A DNA stretch of 35,051 nt from Desulfurellales bacterium. GTDB taxonomy: Bacteria > Campylobacterota_A > Desulfurellia > Desulfurellales > Hippeaceae. Location: positions 1 through 35,051 of the forward strand of contig JAMOPP010000164.1 in assembly GCA_027064405.1 (NCBI GenBank), read 5' to 3'. Within the stretch, counting starts at the first letter, position 1. Each line of letters starts with the position of its first letter. Below, piece by piece: positions 8,828 through 21,150 of the stretch. A model generated the notes under the pieces. That model was not told the origin of the DNA. It ran no database searches and was given only the letters and a program-made list of their open reading frames with translations. The position numbers were made by a program, and so were the translations under genes.

Positions 8828-8895
8828 TGAAGATTTGAAACGGTACAAATTATGATACCGCCACAGAGCAACCCGTTAAGATTTAACTTTAATAT

Positions 8896-9777
8896 TTATG
8901 TTTTAGAAAATTTCTTTAATATATCATTTTTAAAAATCTGCATTAGACCTGAGAAAATTATTAACATTCCACCTATTATTTTAAATAGCTCCAAATTATC
9001 ATTAAAAATCAACACTCCAAATGCAACTGCAAAAAACATTTCAAGATAAGATAAAACACTATATTCCACAGCCGGCAATCTTTTTATTGCATTAAACATA
9101 AGTGTTATACCTAAAAATCCGCATACAAAAGCCATTGCGACAAGAATAAGAATATCGTTCTCTACAGTTTTAACATCAAAATCTTTAATAACAAATGGCA
9201 ATACTATTAAACTTCCAAACAAAAATTGATAAAAGCTTCTAACATTAAGGCTCACATTGGACTTTATGGTTCTATTGAAAAAAATAATCATTCCGTAAGT
9301 AAAGCCTGCTAAAATTCCGCAAATTGTTCCGTATAAATCTATACCTTTAAAATGAAAATTAAATTTTAACATAAATAAAATACCCAATACAGACAAAACA
9401 AGAGACAGAACATCAATACTCGTTAAGTTTTCTTTGAGAAATAGAAAAGCGGCAAGTGATGCAAATACAGGTCCCAAATAGAGTAAAAACACTGCATTTG
9501 ACATAGATGTTCTTTGAATTGCTATTATGTAAAATATTACGCTCGCAGATAGTGCTGCCCCGCTTAAAACTAAATTTTTCGAAGGCACTATTTTTAATTC
9601 TTTTATATCTTTTTGCATTACAACAACAAAAAACATAAGCAAAGCCGATATGAATAATCTAAAGAATGTTGTTACAGACGGTGATGTTTGAATATTTTTG
9701 ATAAATATTCCCAAACTGCCCATAAACATAGTGGCGAACAGAGCACTTATATAACCTTTTGTTTTAGAGTTAATCAT
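8896..9777 (-). CDS. EamA-family (DMT) transporter
   Basis: This is an inner-membrane protein with about ten hydrophobic helices in two EamA repeats, the drug/metabolite transporter superfamily. The substrate is unknown. I place the start at ATG 9777 (MINSKTKGYISALF), giving 293 residues, because EamA proteins begin just before helix 1. The open frame extends upstream to 9861 through a stretch that does not look like protein. The upstream extension also contains the promoter and abuts a terminator. There is no Shine-Dalgarno sequence before 9777. EamA signatures include an FFRLFISALLMF-type helix 2 and the FLFLKENLTSIDVLSLVLSVLG region closing repeat 1. It is a stand-alone gene between two operons. 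Confidence 0.88.
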   Translation of the reverse strand: MINSKTKGYISALFATMFMGSLGIFIKNIQTSPSVTTFFRLFISALLMFFVVVMQKDIKELKIVPSKNLVLSGAALSASVIFYIIAIQRTSMSNAVFLLYLGPVFASLAAFLFLKENLTSIDVLSLVLSVLGILFMLKFNFHFKGIDLYGTICGILAGFTYGMIIFFNRTIKSNVSLNVRSFYQFLFGSLIVLPFVIKDFDVKTVENDILILVAMAFVCGFLGITLMFNAIKRLPAVEYSVLSYLEMFFAVAFGVLIFNDNLELFKIIGGMLIIFSGLMQIFKNDILKKFSKT

Positions 9778-9784
9778 AAAGCGA

Positions 9785-9812
9785 ATTGTATCGATATGGC
9801 ATAAAAATGCAA
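9785..9812 (-). promoter_or_regulatory. Promoter of the EamA transporter gene, probably giving a leaderless mRNA
   Basis: On the minus strand TTGCAT (9812-9807) and TACAAT (9790-9785) lie 16 bases apart, a good fit to the sigma-70 consensus. The expected start, about 7 bases beyond the -10 box, falls at 9778-9777, on the ATG itself. No ribosome-binding sequence lies in between. This supports both the chosen start and a leaderless transcript. Confidence is limited because the genome is AT-rich and chance matches are common. Confidence 0.45.
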
Positions 9813-9859
9813 GTTTCATAAAAAACTTATCGCATAACACAAGATGACATCTATATTGC

Positions 9860-9916
9860 AAAAAAACTGCTTTATCTTTAAATAGGGCGAGTAATCAAAA
9901 ATCTACACAAAGCAGT
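9860..9916 (-). terminator. Probable intrinsic terminator after the radical SAM gene
   Basis: On the minus strand, ACTGCTTT (9916-9909) and AAAGCAGT (9873-9866) form a perfect 8-base-pair stem. A run of seven T follows directly (9866-9860; the first T is the last paired base). The loop is long, about 35 bases, and the 5' arm overlaps the last codons and stop region of the radical SAM gene. The T-run position and the promoter just downstream make termination here plausible. The long loop lowers confidence. Confidence 0.5.
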
Positions 9917-10943
9917 AAGGGTCTATCGCCAGATAGTCTCCATAATACGCATCCGCCCTGGCTCTGCATCCTCCACAAACATTTATGTATTTGCAAGTTG
10001 AACACTTTTTATTATAAGAATTAAAGTTTCTCATATCCTTGAAAATTTTAGAGTTATGCCAAATATCAAGAAATCCCTTTTCCAAAATATTACCGGCATC
10101 TCTTAAAAAATAACTGCAAGGTTTTACATTTCCCTCATAATTTATGAACGCTATCTTTTGTCCTGCAAGACACCCCTTTGCTCCCCCTGTCGAAAAGCTT
10201 AAATTTCTCCTTGTATAGTCTATATTGTTTTTCCTTGCTTCTATATCGCATACTGCATAATATTCAGGTGCGCAAGTGGGTCTTACGAAGATATCCTTTT
10301 CTTTAAGCTCCATATAAAAATGCCATTTCAATATTTTTTCATAATCTGTTTTTGATATAAGCTCGTCATTTATGTCTGCACCTCGACCGGTTGGGACAAT
10401 CATAAACATATACCATGCACTTGCACCAATTTTTTTTGACAGTCTGTATGTATTTTCTATGTCATTTTGATTTCTTTTTGTAAAAGAAGAATTAACAATA
10501 AAATTTATGCCAAGTTCTTTAAAAATACTTGCCGCTTTTATTGTTTTGTCAAATGCTCCATTAATATGTCTAAAATCATCATGTATCGAACTGCTTGAAC
10601 CGTCTATACTTAAAGATACTATATCTATGTGCCGTTTTATCTCTAAAGCCTTGCTATAATCAACCAATGTTCCGTTTGTAGCAAGACCTACACGCATACC
10701 TTGTGCCCTTATATAATCGGCAATTTCAAAAACATCATTTCTTAAAAGAGGCTCTCCCCCCGTTAACACAACAACAGGCTTAAATTCTTTTGCAATTTCA
10801 TCTATCGTATCTGTTATATTCTTAAATGTTAAAACATCTTTTAACTGCATTGATGCATTTGTTCTGCAGTGTATGCAGTCTAAGTTGCAACGAGGAGTTA
10901 TTTCAAACGCAACCCATTTCAAATCAAAATCGGTTTCCATCAT
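9903..10943 (-). CDS. Radical SAM/SPASM protein of the AhbD/NirJ (heme biosynthesis) type
   Basis: The 346-residue protein has the radical SAM cluster motif C19-x3-C23-x2-C26 near the N-terminus and LTGGEPLLR for SAM binding. A C-terminal SPASM region follows, with Cys 314, 317, 323, 326 and 344 (CSTCKYINVCGGCRARADAY then GDYLAIDPYC). The FEITPRCNLDCIHCR opening and CGGCRARA...DP-C ending are those of AhbD, AhbC and NirJ. These act in siroheme-derived heme b or heme d1 synthesis. AhbD decarboxylates iron-coproporphyrin. Which member this is cannot be settled by eye, and no other heme gene is nearby, so another SPASM function is possible. The protein ends two residues after the last cysteine, a little short for AhbD. 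Two ATGs are in tandem at 10943 and 10940. Confidence 0.85.
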   Translation of the reverse strand: MMETDFDLKWVAFEITPRCNLDCIHCRTNASMQLKDVLTFKNITDTIDEIAKEFKPVVVLTGGEPLLRNDVFEIADYIRAQGMRVGLATNGTLVDYSKALEIKRHIDIVSLSIDGSSSSIHDDFRHINGAFDKTIKAASIFKELGINFIVNSSFTKRNQNDIENTYRLSKKIGASAWYMFMIVPTGRGADINDELISKTDYEKILKWHFYMELKEKDIFVRPTCAPEYYAVCDIEARKNNIDYTRRNLSFSTGGAKGCLAGQKIAFINYEGNVKPCSYFLRDAGNILEKGFLDIWHNSKIFKDMRNFNSYNKKCSTCKYINVCGGCRARADAYYGDYLAIDPYCFV

Positions 10944-10944
10944 A

Positions 10945-11139
10945 TTAAAACTTCCCGTAGTTCTTTATATCCATAGTGGCGGACGCCTGCCGAGTTGGCA
11001 TTATTACCATATCTTCATCGGTTAATTTCTCTACTCTTCGTGTAGCAATAATTAAATTAATACCGTTTTTTGCAAAAAGCACAGCACAGGATTTCCCTAT
11101 TCCGCTTGATGCACCTGTTATCATAGCTATTTTATTCAT
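10945..11139 (-). pseudogene. Short-chain dehydrogenase remnant with an internal deletion
   Basis: This 64-codon frame starts at ATG with a good GGAG 8 bases upstream. Residues 1-39 are a classical SDR N-terminus: MNKIAMITGASSGIGKS, the cofactor-binding glycine motif, then NLIIATRRVEKL. From residue 40 (DEDMVIMPTRQASAT) it matches the extreme C-terminus of YdfG-like SDRs. The middle, including the YxxxK catalytic site, is absent. A full SDR is about 250 residues, so roughly 185 residues are missing, apparently in frame. It sits between the diguanylate cyclase (2-base gap) and the radical SAM gene (1-base gap). It may still be translated, but it cannot be an active dehydrogenase. Confidence 0.85.
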
Positions 11140-11141
11140 TT

Positions 11142-12977
11142 TTACGGCTCCTTTTTGTAGTCTTCTATCATATGTTTCGAAAACCTAATAACCCTATTCT
11201 TACCTGTATTCTTTGCTCTATACAGTGCCATATCTGCGTATTTTATGGCTTCTTCAAGTTCGCTTGCATCTTCAGGGATAAAAGCACAGCCTACACTTAT
11301 TGTAATTTTTATCTCATTTCCTTCATAAACCACAACATCGGATTCTATAGATTTTCTTAACTCTTCGAGAGATTCTATGGATTTGTTGATTTCCATATCG
11401 GGTAATACAGCCAAAAATTCTTCGCCTCCATATCTAATAATCATATCACTCTTTCTTTTAAATAATATTTTTGTTATATGGCTTACATTTTTTAGCACAA
11501 AATCACCTGCAAGATGTCCGTAAGTATCATTAATTTTTTTAAAATTATCAATATCAATCATTGCAACCGCAATCCTTATTTTGCGCCTTGCTGCTGATGA
11601 CATTAATGTCTGTGATACCTCATTTAGAAATCTTCTATTATGAAGCCCCGTTAGTTCATCTCTTAAGCTTTTCATTTTCAAAGCACTTTCTAAATTCTTA
11701 ACATTTATAGAGTGAGCAACGCTTTTTATAAAATTTTCAAGTAATTTTAGGTTTTCTCTTATATATTCCTGATTTTTTTCATTTGTTATTATGTAAACCA
11801 TACCCACCGTACTCTGATTCGATATTATAGGTATACATAAACAACTTACATTATTATCTATATTGCATTCAACGGTTTTATGCTTTTCTGAAGACTCAAA
11901 GTCCTTTAAGCATTTTTGGAAAAATTCATAATACTTTTTAATTTTATCGCCTTTTTCAAGAACTACATTGAATTTAAAACCAATTTTGCTACATATAATA
12001 TAGTTATCTATAAGAAATTTTTCTTCTAACAGCTCCGCCAACTGCTGATAAATACCGTTTAATGCATCCTGATTTTCTATATTTTCTTTAAAATGCATTA
12101 AGTAGTAGGTGTTTTCTATATACTTATTCGTATTTTTTATAAGCTTTCCCAAACAATCGCCATTTGCCTTCTCAGGAAATTTCATATTTATATCAACATC
12201 ACCCGTAGATAACCTTTTAGAAGCCTCAGACACCCTTTCTATCGAACCTACAATTTTATTCAAAAATATGAACAGTATTAATAAAACCATGCTCGAGAGT
12301 ATTCCGCCTTGCATAATGCTTTCTATTATAGAATTCCTAAGTTCAGTTATTTTTTTTGCTTTTAAAACATCAAATCTCGATTCTATATCTTTTAAATAAA
12401 CACCGCTACCTATAATCCAATTCCAAGTTCTTACCTTTTTAACATATGCAAGTTTTTTGAATTGCTTATCCTTAATACCCGGATAATTCCAATAGTATTC
12501 AATAAATGCACTATTATGAATAGAGAGAGTAGATTGAATTTGCTTAAAAAATGCAGAATGCATTTTATCGCGTATGCCCAAAACATTTTTACCAACTAAA
12601 TCTTCTCTTGGGGGATCAACGAGTAATATTCCACTTTGAGTCATACACCAAACATAGCCCGACTTGCCGTATTTTATGGACTGCAGCTCTTCTATCGCAA
12701 CTTTTTTTGCTTTTTCTTCGCTTATAATTCCCTTTTCGTAAAGATATAAAGATGTATTTACTATATTTTCGGCAACATAAACAGCAGTTTTAATCATATC
12801 TTTATTTTGTTCGTTTATATCTTTCTTTATCTGCGCTATTTCTCTGTTTGTGTTTTTAATTTGAGTATAAAAAAAATATCCGTATCCGAATATTGCCATT
12901 AATAAAAGTCCCAATATGTAAAGCGACAATATTTTGAATCTTAGCGATACATTGTAAAACCTTTTCAGTATTTCCAT
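11142..12977 (-). CDS. Membrane diguanylate cyclase: Cache sensor, GAF-like domain, GGDEF
   Basis: The 611-residue protein has a transmembrane helix at about 13-36 and a periplasmic single-Cache domain at about 40-215. The Cache domain shows GYVWCMTQSGILLVDPP, then WNWIIGSGVYLKDIE. A second membrane helix follows at about 222-244, then a linker, a GAF-like segment at about 300-430 and a C-terminal GGDEF domain. The active site reads GGEEF (517-521), and the inhibitory site RKSD (508-511) lies five residues before it, so product inhibition by c-di-GMP is expected. DELTGLHNRRFLNE opens the GGDEF. The family makes c-di-GMP from two GTP in response to an outside ligand, which I cannot name. No EAL domain is present. 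Confidence 0.93.
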   Translation of the reverse strand: MEILKRFYNVSLRFKILSLYILGLLLMAIFGYGYFFYTQIKNTNREIAQIKKDINEQNKDMIKTAVYVAENIVNTSLYLYEKGIISEEKAKKVAIEELQSIKYGKSGYVWCMTQSGILLVDPPREDLVGKNVLGIRDKMHSAFFKQIQSTLSIHNSAFIEYYWNYPGIKDKQFKKLAYVKKVRTWNWIIGSGVYLKDIESRFDVLKAKKITELRNSIIESIMQGGILSSMVLLILFIFLNKIVGSIERVSEASKRLSTGDVDINMKFPEKANGDCLGKLIKNTNKYIENTYYLMHFKENIENQDALNGIYQQLAELLEEKFLIDNYIICSKIGFKFNVVLEKGDKIKKYYEFFQKCLKDFESSEKHKTVECNIDNNVSCLCIPIISNQSTVGMVYIITNEKNQEYIRENLKLLENFIKSVAHSINVKNLESALKMKSLRDELTGLHNRRFLNEVSQTLMSSAARRKIRIAVAMIDIDNFKKINDTYGHLAGDFVLKNVSHITKILFKRKSDMIIRYGGEEFLAVLPDMEINKSIESLEELRKSIESDVVVYEGNEIKITISVGCAFIPEDASELEEAIKYADMALYRAKNTGKNRVIRFSKHMIEDYKKEP

Positions 12978-13044
12978 AAATACTCCCTAAAAAATCGTTG
13001 TTTTTCTATTACTACGCTGATTTATCCAATATAAAAAATTTATA

Positions 13045-14844
13045 TTAAGAATTATTCGCCTCAATAAGTTTGATAAATGCCTCTTTGGAAACCGCTACGC
13101 TCCCAATCTGTTTCATTCTTTTTTTACCCTTTTTTTGCTTCTCCAGCAGTTTTCTTTTCCTTGTGATGTCTCCGCCATAGCATTTTGCCAAAACATCTTT
13201 TCTTAATGCTCCAATCTGTTCTTTGGCTATTATTTTCCCGTTTATTTTTGCTTGAAGTCTAACTTCAAAAAGCTGTTTCGGTATATATTTTTTTAGGGTT
13301 TTAAGCACATCCCTTGCCATTCTGTACGCTTTTTCCTTTGGAACTATCATCGAGAAGGAGTCAACCTCTTTTGAATTTATCATTACTACAAGTTTTGTCA
13401 GGTCGGATTTCTTAAATCCCTCAAAATTGTAATCAAAAGAGGCGTATCCTTTTGACAACGACTTCAGTTTATCATAAAAATCGGTAATAACCTCCGAAAG
13501 AGGAATGGAGTATTTAATTAAAACTCTATCTTGAGAAATGTATGTCATATTTTTTTGATTGCCACGCTTATCCTGAAGAAGCCTTAGTATATTGCCTACA
13601 AATTCTGATGGTGTAATAATTTCAACAATAACAAAAGGTTCATATATACCGGATATCTTCTGTGGCTCAGGAAGTAACGAAGGATTGTATATATCAATGA
13701 CCTCGGAATTTGTTTTCTCAATCCTATATACAACACTTGGGCTTGTAGCAACTACATCCAGATTAAATTCATCTTCAATTCTTTCTTTTGTTATATTCAT
13801 ACTTAGAACGCCCAAAAATCCGCATCTAAATCCGAAACCGAGTGAGTCTGATTTCTCAGGCTCTATTGTTAACGACGCATCGTTGAGCTGAAGTTTTCCG
13901 AGTGCTTCTTTTAAATCTTCATATTTATCCGTATCGGTTGGATAAATACCTGCATAAACAAAGGGTTTAGGCTTTTTAAACCCCTCAAAGGCTTCTTCAC
14001 TTGGGTTATTTTCAAGGGTAATTGTATCGCCTATCAATGCATCTTTTATATTTTTAACATTTGCAATTACATATCCTACGCTTCCTACATCAAGTTTTTC
14101 TATAATTTTCTGCTTTGGTGTGTAAACACCGAGTTCTTCAACCTCAAACACTTTTCCATTTGACATAATCTTGATTTTATCCCCTCTTTTAAGGGAACCT
14201 TCAAAAATTCTTACGGCAAAAACAACTCCTCTGTAGTTGTCATACCAGGAATCTACAACAAGTGCTTTTAACCGAGCAGTGTCGTTTCCTTTAGGATACG
14301 GAATTCTTTTAACGATTGCCTCAAGTATGGTATCTATTCCTATATTTTGTTTTGCGGAAACTTTAAGTGCAGACGATGTGTCTATTCCAATAGCATCCTC
14401 AATCTCATGTTTAGTCTTTTCTATATCAGCTGAAGGTAAATCTATTTTATTAATAACCGGTATTATTTCAAGGTTGTGCTCTATTGCAAGATATGCATTT
14501 GCTATTGTCTGAGCTTCTACCCCCTGTGTTGCATCCACAACAAGCAGGCAGCCTTCGCAGGCAGATAGACTTCTTGAAACCTCGTATCCGAAATCAACAT
14601 GACCTGGTGTGTCTATCATATTCAAATAGTATTTTTCATTATTATGGGTATATTCTATTCTTACTGTTTGAGCCTTTACTGTAATTCCGTGTTTTCTTTC
14701 AACATCAAGACTGTCAAGCACCTGTTCCTTCATCTCTCTTTTGCTTAGTCCGCCTGTATTTTCTATAATTCTGTCTGCAATAGTGCTCTTTCCGTGATCT
14801 ATGTGTGCTATAATTGAAAAATTTCTTATATGTTTTGTATCCAT
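13045..14844 (-). CDS. lepA: Elongation factor 4 (LepA)
   Basis: LepA is a translational GTPase that acts on stalled or initiating ribosomes. The 599-residue protein has the G1 motif AHIDHGKSTIADRI, G3 DTPGHVDFGYEVSRSL and G4 NKIDLPSAD. It also has the EF-G-like domains and the LepA-specific C-terminal domain ending QIGSVAVSKEAFIKL. The length is typical. The ATG overlaps the stop of the ThiD2-like gene by one base (TAATG). It is the last gene of the glyQ-glyS-guaB-pld-thiD2-lepA run. An all-AT palindrome lies at its stop codon. Confidence 0.97.
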   Translation of the reverse strand: MDTKHIRNFSIIAHIDHGKSTIADRIIENTGGLSKREMKEQVLDSLDVERKHGITVKAQTVRIEYTHNNEKYYLNMIDTPGHVDFGYEVSRSLSACEGCLLVVDATQGVEAQTIANAYLAIEHNLEIIPVINKIDLPSADIEKTKHEIEDAIGIDTSSALKVSAKQNIGIDTILEAIVKRIPYPKGNDTARLKALVVDSWYDNYRGVVFAVRIFEGSLKRGDKIKIMSNGKVFEVEELGVYTPKQKIIEKLDVGSVGYVIANVKNIKDALIGDTITLENNPSEEAFEGFKKPKPFVYAGIYPTDTDKYEDLKEALGKLQLNDASLTIEPEKSDSLGFGFRCGFLGVLSMNITKERIEDEFNLDVVATSPSVVYRIEKTNSEVIDIYNPSLLPEPQKISGIYEPFVIVEIITPSEFVGNILRLLQDKRGNQKNMTYISQDRVLIKYSIPLSEVITDFYDKLKSLSKGYASFDYNFEGFKKSDLTKLVVMINSKEVDSFSMIVPKEKAYRMARDVLKTLKKYIPKQLFEVRLQAKINGKIIAKEQIGALRKDVLAKCYGGDITRKRKLLEKQKKGKKRMKQIGSVAVSKEAFIKLIEANNS

Positions 14845-15244
14845 TAAACCGCCATTTTTTTAAGTTTTAAAATAATATCCTGTTCCAAAATATAGCTTTC
14901 GTACCTCAATTTCTTAAATTGCAAAGAATCGTCTATATTTATCATCTTAAAGAGTTCTTCGAGAACCCTCAATGATTCTTCTATGCGTTTTAAATTAGCA
15001 TAAACAATATCTTCAATACTGTTTCTCACCTTTTCAATATTGCTGTTAATTGTTTTGCCTACATCATTTTTAGTATCTCTAAACAGTATAAAGTCGTTGT
15101 ATCTTTTTTGAATTAACGAAACTTCCGAGCGAATATTCTTAATTTTTCCCGATATCTCTTTATCGTCAAGTATAAATCTTGATATATCTTCGGCAACCCT
15201 TAGTCCTTCCCTTAATCGATTGAGATTTGCATCCGCTATTCTTT

Positions 15245-15269
<25 letters not shown>
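14844..15269 (-). CDS. thiD2: ThiD2-type hydroxymethylpyrimidine phosphate kinase (stand-alone)
   Basis: ThiD2 is the monofunctional HMP-phosphate kinase of thiamine synthesis, often annotated as the N-terminal part of thiamine-phosphate synthase because it is fused to ThiE in many genomes. The 141-residue helical protein shows the family pattern RIADANLNRLREGLRVAEDI near residue 10, then LFRDTKNDVGKTI in the middle. ANLKRIEESLRVLEEL and the LRYESYILE ending follow. It matches the domain from end to end and has no ThiE part. The start is a TTG at 15269, with AAGGAG about 11 bases upstream, 25 bases inside the phospholipase D gene. It is coupled to lepA by a one-base overlap. No other thiamine gene is in the window. 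The function is inferred from the family. Confidence 0.78.
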
Positions 15270-19250
<3,981 letters not shown>

Positions 19251-19251
<1 letters not shown>

Positions 19252-20090
19252 TATTTATCCTCCATATAAACCTTTGCTATATTTGCAGCCATTTCCCTTA
19301 TTCTTCTTATATATGTCGTTCTTTCCGCCACACTTATAGCATTTCTGGCATCAAGCAAGTTGAATGTGTGCGAACATTTCATACAATAATCATAGGATGG
19401 TCTAACTAATTTTTCTTTTATGCAGGCTCGTGATTCTTCTTCATACATATCAAAGAGCTTAAACAACATATCCGTATTTGCCGTCTCGAAATTGTATCTT
19501 GAATATTCATATTCATCATACTTATGAACATCACCGTATGTAAATTTATCATTCCATTGCATATCAAAAACATCATCAACCTGCTGAATATACATACCCA
19601 ATCTTTCGGTTCCGTATGTTATCTCAACGGGAATAGGCTTTAAGGAGTAACCGCCAATCTGTTGAAAATATGTAAATTGTGTAACTTCCATACCATCTAA
19701 CCAAACTTCCCATCCAAGTCCCCAAGCCCCAAGAGTTGGAGATTCCCAATTGTCTTCAACAAATCGTATATCGTGCTCATTAAGTTTAATGCCCATTTCT
19801 TCAAGACTCTCCAAATACATATCTTGTATATTCAATGGAGATGGCTTCATTACGACCTGATATTGATAATAGTGCTGTAGTCTATTTGGATTTTCCCCGT
19901 ATCTTCCGTCTGTAGGTCTTCTGCTTGGTGCAACATAAGCAACATTCCAATCCCCTTTATCAAGAGATTTGAGTGCTGTAGCCCAATGAAAAGTACCTGC
20001 CCCTGCCTCCATATCGTAAGGCTGTAAAATAATGCATCCCTTATTTTTCCAAAAATTAGATAAGGTTAATACGATATCTTGATAATTCAT
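19251..20090 (-). CDS. glyQ: Glycyl-tRNA synthetase alpha subunit
   Basis: GlyQ is the class II catalytic subunit for glycine activation. The 279-residue product contains [37 protein letters not shown] and [14 protein letters not shown]. It also contains [20 protein letters not shown] and [13 protein letters not shown], all near-invariant in the family. The ATG has an AGGAG sequence 6 bases upstream. It is 12 bases after the exonuclease gene. I see no T-box in the short space upstream. Confidence 0.98.
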
Positions 20091-20102
20091 ATCTCCTCCT
20101 TC

Positions 20103-20876
20103 TTAAATATCAAATGAAGCTACCATTGGTGCGTGATCGGATGGTTTTTCTTTGCCTCGTTCATCCGTGTCAATGTAACAATTTGTGCACAAGTTTATAA
20201 GAGGCTTTGAAATCCATATATAATCAATTCTCAGTCCGATATTTCGTTTAAATGAAGATAATCTGTAGTCCCACCAACTGAACTCTTGTTCCTTATTAAA
20301 AAGCCTGAAGGCATCGGTGAAACCCCAATTATAAAAATTTAAAAGAGCCTCTCTCTCTTTGGGATGAAAACCTATTTTTCCCACCATCGAGTTGACATCA
20401 TAAACATCAATCTCCTCTTTTGCAACATTGAAATCTCCGACTATTATTATTTTATCCTTTTCGCTTGAGTAGTTATTTTCAATATATTTTCTGAAACCGT
20501 TTATAAACTCAAGTTTATATCTAAAATTATCACTTTCAGGACTTTTACCGTTGGGGAAATAGGAGTTTATTATGGTTATATCGTTTATTTTTGTTAAAAT
20601 AACCCTTCTTTGCTTATCTTCCTCTTCAAACAGTTTGGTTTTTACTTCATCAAAGGGCTTTTTTGATACCGTAGCAACCCCGTTAAATCTTTTCTGACCG
20701 AATAATGCAATGTTGTAGCCTAAATTCTCAAACTCCTCTTTAGGAAACATTCTATTTTCAACCTTTGTCTCCTGCATACATAAAACATCGCTTTCGTTGT
20801 TTTTTAAAAATTCAACTACATTCTTTATCCTTGCCCTTACCGAATTGACATTCCATGTTACAACTGAAAACTTCAT
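20103..20876 (-). CDS. xth: Exodeoxyribonuclease III (AP endonuclease family)
   Basis: This Mg-dependent exonuclease and abasic-site endonuclease works in base-excision repair. The 257-residue protein has the ExoIII signatures in order: TWNVNSVRARIKNV, MQETKVE with the metal-binding glutamate, and INSYFPNGKSP. VGDFNVAKEEIDVYD and the C-terminal RIDYIWIS and SDHAPMVASF follow, with the catalytic Asp-His pair. The length is typical. It sits 12 bases before glyQ and 9 bases after the SemiSWEET gene. Confidence 0.96.
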   Translation of the reverse strand: MKFSVVTWNVNSVRARIKNVVEFLKNNESDVLCMQETKVENRMFPKEEFENLGYNIALFGQKRFNGVATVSKKPFDEVKTKLFEEEDKQRRVILTKINDITIINSYFPNGKSPESDNFRYKLEFINGFRKYIENNYSSEKDKIIIVGDFNVAKEEIDVYDVNSMVGKIGFHPKEREALLNFYNWGFTDAFRLFNKEQEFSWWDYRLSSFKRNIGLRIDYIWISKPLINLCTNCYIDTDERGKEKPSDHAPMVASFDI

Positions 20877-20885
20877 TCTTTAAAC

Positions 20886-21149
20886 TCACTTTCTATATTT
20901 TAAATATGCAAACAGGGTGGCAAGTATAATAAGAAAGCCAACACTATTTGCAGCTATTATTACTATATCTTGCCTTAAAAGTCCATAAACAATCCATAAA
21001 ATTAAGCCCAGCATTATTTGTATTATCATAATCGGACTTATGCCCTTAGTTTCTTTTGTTCTTATAATCTTTAAAAATTGAGGCACAAAGCTGAAGGTTG
21101 TAAGCAATGCTGCTGCCACCCCGGTCAAATTAATAATAATCTGATTCAT
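20886..21149 (-). CDS. SemiSWEET-type PQ-loop transporter
   Basis: The 87-residue protein has three hydrophobic helices. It carries the PQ motif TFSFVPQFLKIIRTKETKGIS in helix 1 and its loop, plus a GLILWIVYGL helix 2 typical of SemiSWEET (MtN3/saliva) proteins. These form dimers that carry sugars by facilitated diffusion. The sugar is unknown. It follows the RACo-like gene by 1 base and precedes xth, so it rides in the nusA operon with no obvious functional tie. Confidence 0.9.
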   Translation of the reverse strand: MNQIIINLTGVAAALLTTFSFVPQFLKIIRTKETKGISPIMIIQIMLGLILWIVYGLLRQDIVIIAANSVGFLIILATLFAYLKYRK

Positions 21150-21150
21150 C

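Noticed and set aside
8841-8860. Hairpin CGGTA...TACCG downstream of the EamA gene as a terminator
   Set aside because: Only a 5-base-pair stem with a 10-base loop and just three T after it, too weak to call.
9778-9861. Upstream extension of the EamA gene to 9861
   Set aside because: The extra 28 residues lack family similarity, contain a promoter-like sequence and begin within the terminator's T-run region. EamA proteins start just before helix 1.
13028-13046. Perfect 8-base all-AT palindrome at the lepA stop codon
   Set aside because: No G or C in the stem and no T-run behind it on the minus strand. In such AT-rich DNA this is likely chance, although it lies in the 67-base gap to the diguanylate cyclase gene's start.
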